Part shown: one piece after another, positions 60,271 through 64,000 of the stretch
Layout: every line of letters begins with the position of its first letter
Numbering within the stretch: position 1 is the stretch's first letter
Source: Chloroflexota bacterium
GTDB taxonomy: Bacteria > Chloroflexota > UBA6077 > SHYK01
DNA: 64,000 bases
Direction of reading: 5' to 3'
NCBI GenBank assembly: GCA_009692845.1
Contig: SHYK01000004.1
Location: 62,001-126,000, forward strand
Made by a program: the position numbers and the translations under genes
Notes under the pieces: model-generated
Told to the model about the DNA's origin: nothing
The model's database searches: none
The model's input: the letters and a program-made list of their open reading frames with translations, nothing else

Positions 60271-61257
60271 ATGAATCACCCAGCGGTCAGCGCTCCAGCC
60301 AGTGCTGGGCCGACCGGCCTAATCGACACGGTGCAGGCTGGGTTCAACACCATCAACCGCCACCTCTGGTTGCTCCTCCTACCGTTCCTCATCGACGTGC
60401 ATTTGTGGCTCGGCCCTCAACTGCTGATTGGGACCGCGTTCAACGACTGGAACAGCAGCACTAGCCCAGCCGGGGACATCGCGGGGACGGTGGAGAGAGC
60501 GATGTACGATAGTGATCTCCCCATTGCCGACATGCCGCGCGTGCTCGATAGTCTGCGGCGCTACAACCTGTTCTGGTTACTTTCGGTTCCCTTCCTCGGC
60601 ATACCGAGCTTCCGGGCAGGCGTGCTCGGTAATGGAGCGCTGGTTCCATTAGACTCTCTGCCGACGGTGGCGATTGCTTCCGCGGCTATCGTGACCTTGG
60701 GGTTCTCGCTCGCCGTCGTCTTCTACGGGCTACTGGCCCAGGTCATTCGGACCGGCACCGCCGCATTCAGCAGCTTCACGGCTGATTTCGGCGTCCTGTG
60801 GGTTAGGGCCTTCGCGCTCCTACTTATCGTTCTCGCGACCCTACTCACACTGGCTGTCCCGGTCGGCTTCCTACTCGCCGGCACAGTGGCGGCGGCACCG
60901 ACTCTATTGACTATCGTCGCCTCGCTGGTGCTGGGAGCGGGTGTCTGGTTCTTCGTCCACCTGTTCTTTACTCCCGACGCGCTCTTCCTTGGGCGCATCG
61001 GGCCGGTGGCAGCGATCCGCCGCAGCGTAATGGTGGTGCGGAGTTCTTTTTGGCAATCAATGGGCTTCGTGGGGCTGATGGTCATCATTACGAGCGGCTT
61101 CCCCATCATCTTGCATGAGCTCGCCCGCAACCTTCAGACCGCCGGCATGGTCCTGGCCATCCTCGGTCACATTTACATTTCGACGGCCGTCACCGCCGCT
61201 AGCATGACCTATTATAGAAATCGATTCGAGCGGCTCCAGCCCCAAGAAACGAGGTAA
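60271..61257 (+). CDS. Membrane protein, unknown
   Basis: 328 residues from ATG 60271, about six transmembrane helices (HLWLLLLPFLIDVHLWLGP, IVTLGFSLAVVFYGLLAQVI, LLLIVLATLLTLAVPVGFLL, LVLGAGVWFFVHLFFTPDAL). FTPDALFLGRIGPVAAIRRS and IGHIYISTAVTAASMTYYRN near the end look conserved. I do not recognise it. It is 6 bp upstream of gyrB and probably its operon partner. Confidence 0.75.
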   Translation: MNHPAVSAPASAGPTGLIDTVQAGFNTINRHLWLLLLPFLIDVHLWLGPQLLIGTAFNDWNSSTSPAGDIAGTVERAMYDSDLPIADMPRVLDSLRRYNLFWLLSVPFLGIPSFRAGVLGNGALVPLDSLPTVAIASAAIVTLGFSLAVVFYGLLAQVIRTGTAAFSSFTADFGVLWVRAFALLLIVLATLLTLAVPVGFLLAGTVAAAPTLLTIVASLVLGAGVWFFVHLFFTPDALFLGRIGPVAAIRRSVMVVRSSFWQSMGFVGLMVIITSGFPIILHELARNLQTAGMVLAILGHIYISTAVTAASMTYYRNRFERLQPQETR

Positions 61258-63195
<1,938 letters not shown>

Positions 63196-63222
63196 CCGGG
63201 CCGCACCTGGAGGCAGACCACA

Positions 63223-64000
63223 ATCTCGACCCCCAGGATCATCTTAGACGCGGTGGGCGGCGACCATGCTCCATCGGTAGTTGTCGCGGGAGCACTGCTG
63301 GCTCTTCACGAATTTGACCTGGAAGTCATCCTGGTCGGTCCGGACGAGCTGGTCCAGGCTGAGTTGACCAAACAATTGGGGCATCAAGCGCTTCCCAGCG
63401 GACTCCGGACCGTGCATGCGTCCCAGGTCATCGGGATGGACGAGCACCCCCTCTCGGCGATTCGCTCCAAACGAAACTCCTCGATTGTGGTCGGGCTCGG
63501 TCTAGTAGCTCGGGGCGAGGCCGAAGCGTTCGTCACCGCCGGAAGCACCGGGGCCGCCATGGCCACCGCGGTGCTGGAGCTTCGGCGCATCGCCGGCATC
63601 AATCGACCCGCCCTGGCAACACCCTTTCCCACCCGGAGCGGGCCATGCTTGCTTCTGGATGTGGGCGCCAGCGCGGAAGCTCGCCCCCAGAACCTGCTCC
63701 AATTCGCCGTAATGGGATCGATCTACGCCGAGCGAGTATTTGGTCTTCCGTCGCCCCGGGTTGGATTACTCAACATCGGCGAAGAGGAGTCCAAGGGCAA
63801 TCCGCTCTACCAGGAAGCAAACCAGCTACTGCGTCAAGCTCCGATCCGATTTATCGGGAATGTCGAGGGGAAGGACATCCCATCGGGCGTGGCTGACGTC
63901 GTCGTGATGGACGGATTCGTTGGAAACGTCCTCATCAAGCTCGCCGAGGGAATGGCCACCAACCTGCTGGATATCGTTCGGACTGAGATTCGATCGAATC
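63223..64000 (+). CDS. plsX: Phosphate acyltransferase PlsX, 5' part (apparent ATC start)
   Basis: Converts acyl-ACP to acyl-phosphate for phospholipid synthesis. The frame, open to the window's end, reads ILDAVGGDHAPSVVVAGALL, AIRSKRNSSIVVGLGLVARG, FVTAGSTGAAMATAVLELRR, DVGASAEARPQNLLQFAVMG, IGNVEGKDIPSGVADVVVMD: clear PlsX. No ATG, GTG or TTG precedes the conserved N-terminus. A GGAGG site (63209-63213) is 9 bp before an ATC (63223, ISTPRI), which is where the start belongs. The first GTG (63253) would delete the start of the DAVGGDHAP motif. Confidence 0.9.
   Translation, partial: MSTPRIILDAVGGDHAPSVVVAGALLALHEFDLEVILVGPDELVQAELTKQLGHQALPSGLRTVHASQVIGMDEHPLSAIRSKRNSSIVVGLGLVARGEAEAFVTAGSTGAAMATAVLELRRIAGINRPALATPFPTRSGPCLLLDVGASAEARPQNLLQFAVMGSIYAERVFGLPSPRVGLLNIGEEESKGNPLYQEANQLLRQAPIRFIGNVEGKDIPSGVADVVVMDGFVGNVLIKLAEGMATNLLDIVRTEIRSN

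Overview
The window is GC-rich, gene-dense chromosomal DNA from a free-living bacterium. Most genes are housekeeping genes on both strands with short gaps. GTG and TTG starts are common, usually behind a GGAGG-type Shine-Dalgarno site. The likeliest source is a member of the Chloroflexota, perhaps near the Thermomicrobia. This is an inference from a Bacillus-type large SRP RNA, a CIRCE-controlled groESL, a B12-dependent ribonucleotide reductase with NrdR boxes, a fused proline dehydrogenase/P5C dehydrogenase of about 1000 residues, paired TrkA proteins, and DUF402, DUF2203 and DUF5679 proteins. No rRNA or marker tree was available to confirm it.

Layout. 1-7.2 kb: the first codons of sucC, then valS, a decayed small gene, a histidinol-phosphatase-like gene, a TPR protein, tRNA-Gly, an M20 amidohydrolase and a LysM protein. 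7.2-8.9 kb: a broken IPP-isomerase/NUDIX gene and two tandem cyclic-nucleotide-binding-domain genes. 8.9-13.4 kb: a membrane-anchored sulfite-oxidase-like enzyme, an HNH nuclease, two TrkA proteins, UspA and a small membrane protein. 13.5-20.9 kb: SRP RNA, rsmA-ispE, tRNA-Gln, glmU-prs, a CBS-domain membrane protein and a MATE exporter. 20.9-25.7 kb: a zinc-ribbon membrane protein, trehalose-6-phosphate synthase, an ArsC/Spx-like gene with an in-frame TGA, a frameshifted NhaD-type antiporter and an RraA-like protein. 25.8-32.7 kb: proline catabolism, a truncated Ser/Thr kinase, a secreted beta-propeller-like protein and a membrane protein.

32.8-45.9 kb: a two-component system, a lipid/glycan cluster (flippase-like protein, GT4, methyltransferase), a cluster of an unknown protein, a Cys-less redoxin and two DsrE-like proteins, a frameshifted DUF402 gene, an aldolase, DUF2203, a GT-C glycosyltransferase, a methyltransferase, a Rieske protein and tRNA-Met. 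46-53.4 kb: the B12-dependent RNR with two NrdR boxes, rpsU, a GT-C protein, groES-groEL behind CIRCE and an unknown gene. 53.4-64 kb: a TPR protein, the rpmH-rnpA-yidD-yidC-jag cluster, two glycosyltransferases, DUF5679, ndk, a membrane protein, gyrB and the 5' part of plsX.

The most interesting item is at 23106-23489. The gene has a good ribosome-binding site and ATG, then reads through a TGA that stands exactly where the first Cys of a CxxC motif is expected (U-S-T-C). A hairpin with a GGU apical loop lies directly downstream. This is what a bacterial selenocysteine gene with its SECIS element looks like. Several other genes carry single frameshifts, two of them at 7-base G/C runs, which suggests real decay, homopolymer sequencing error, or both. 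gyrB and plsX have no ATG, GTG or TTG at their expected starts and appear to begin at CTG and ATC.
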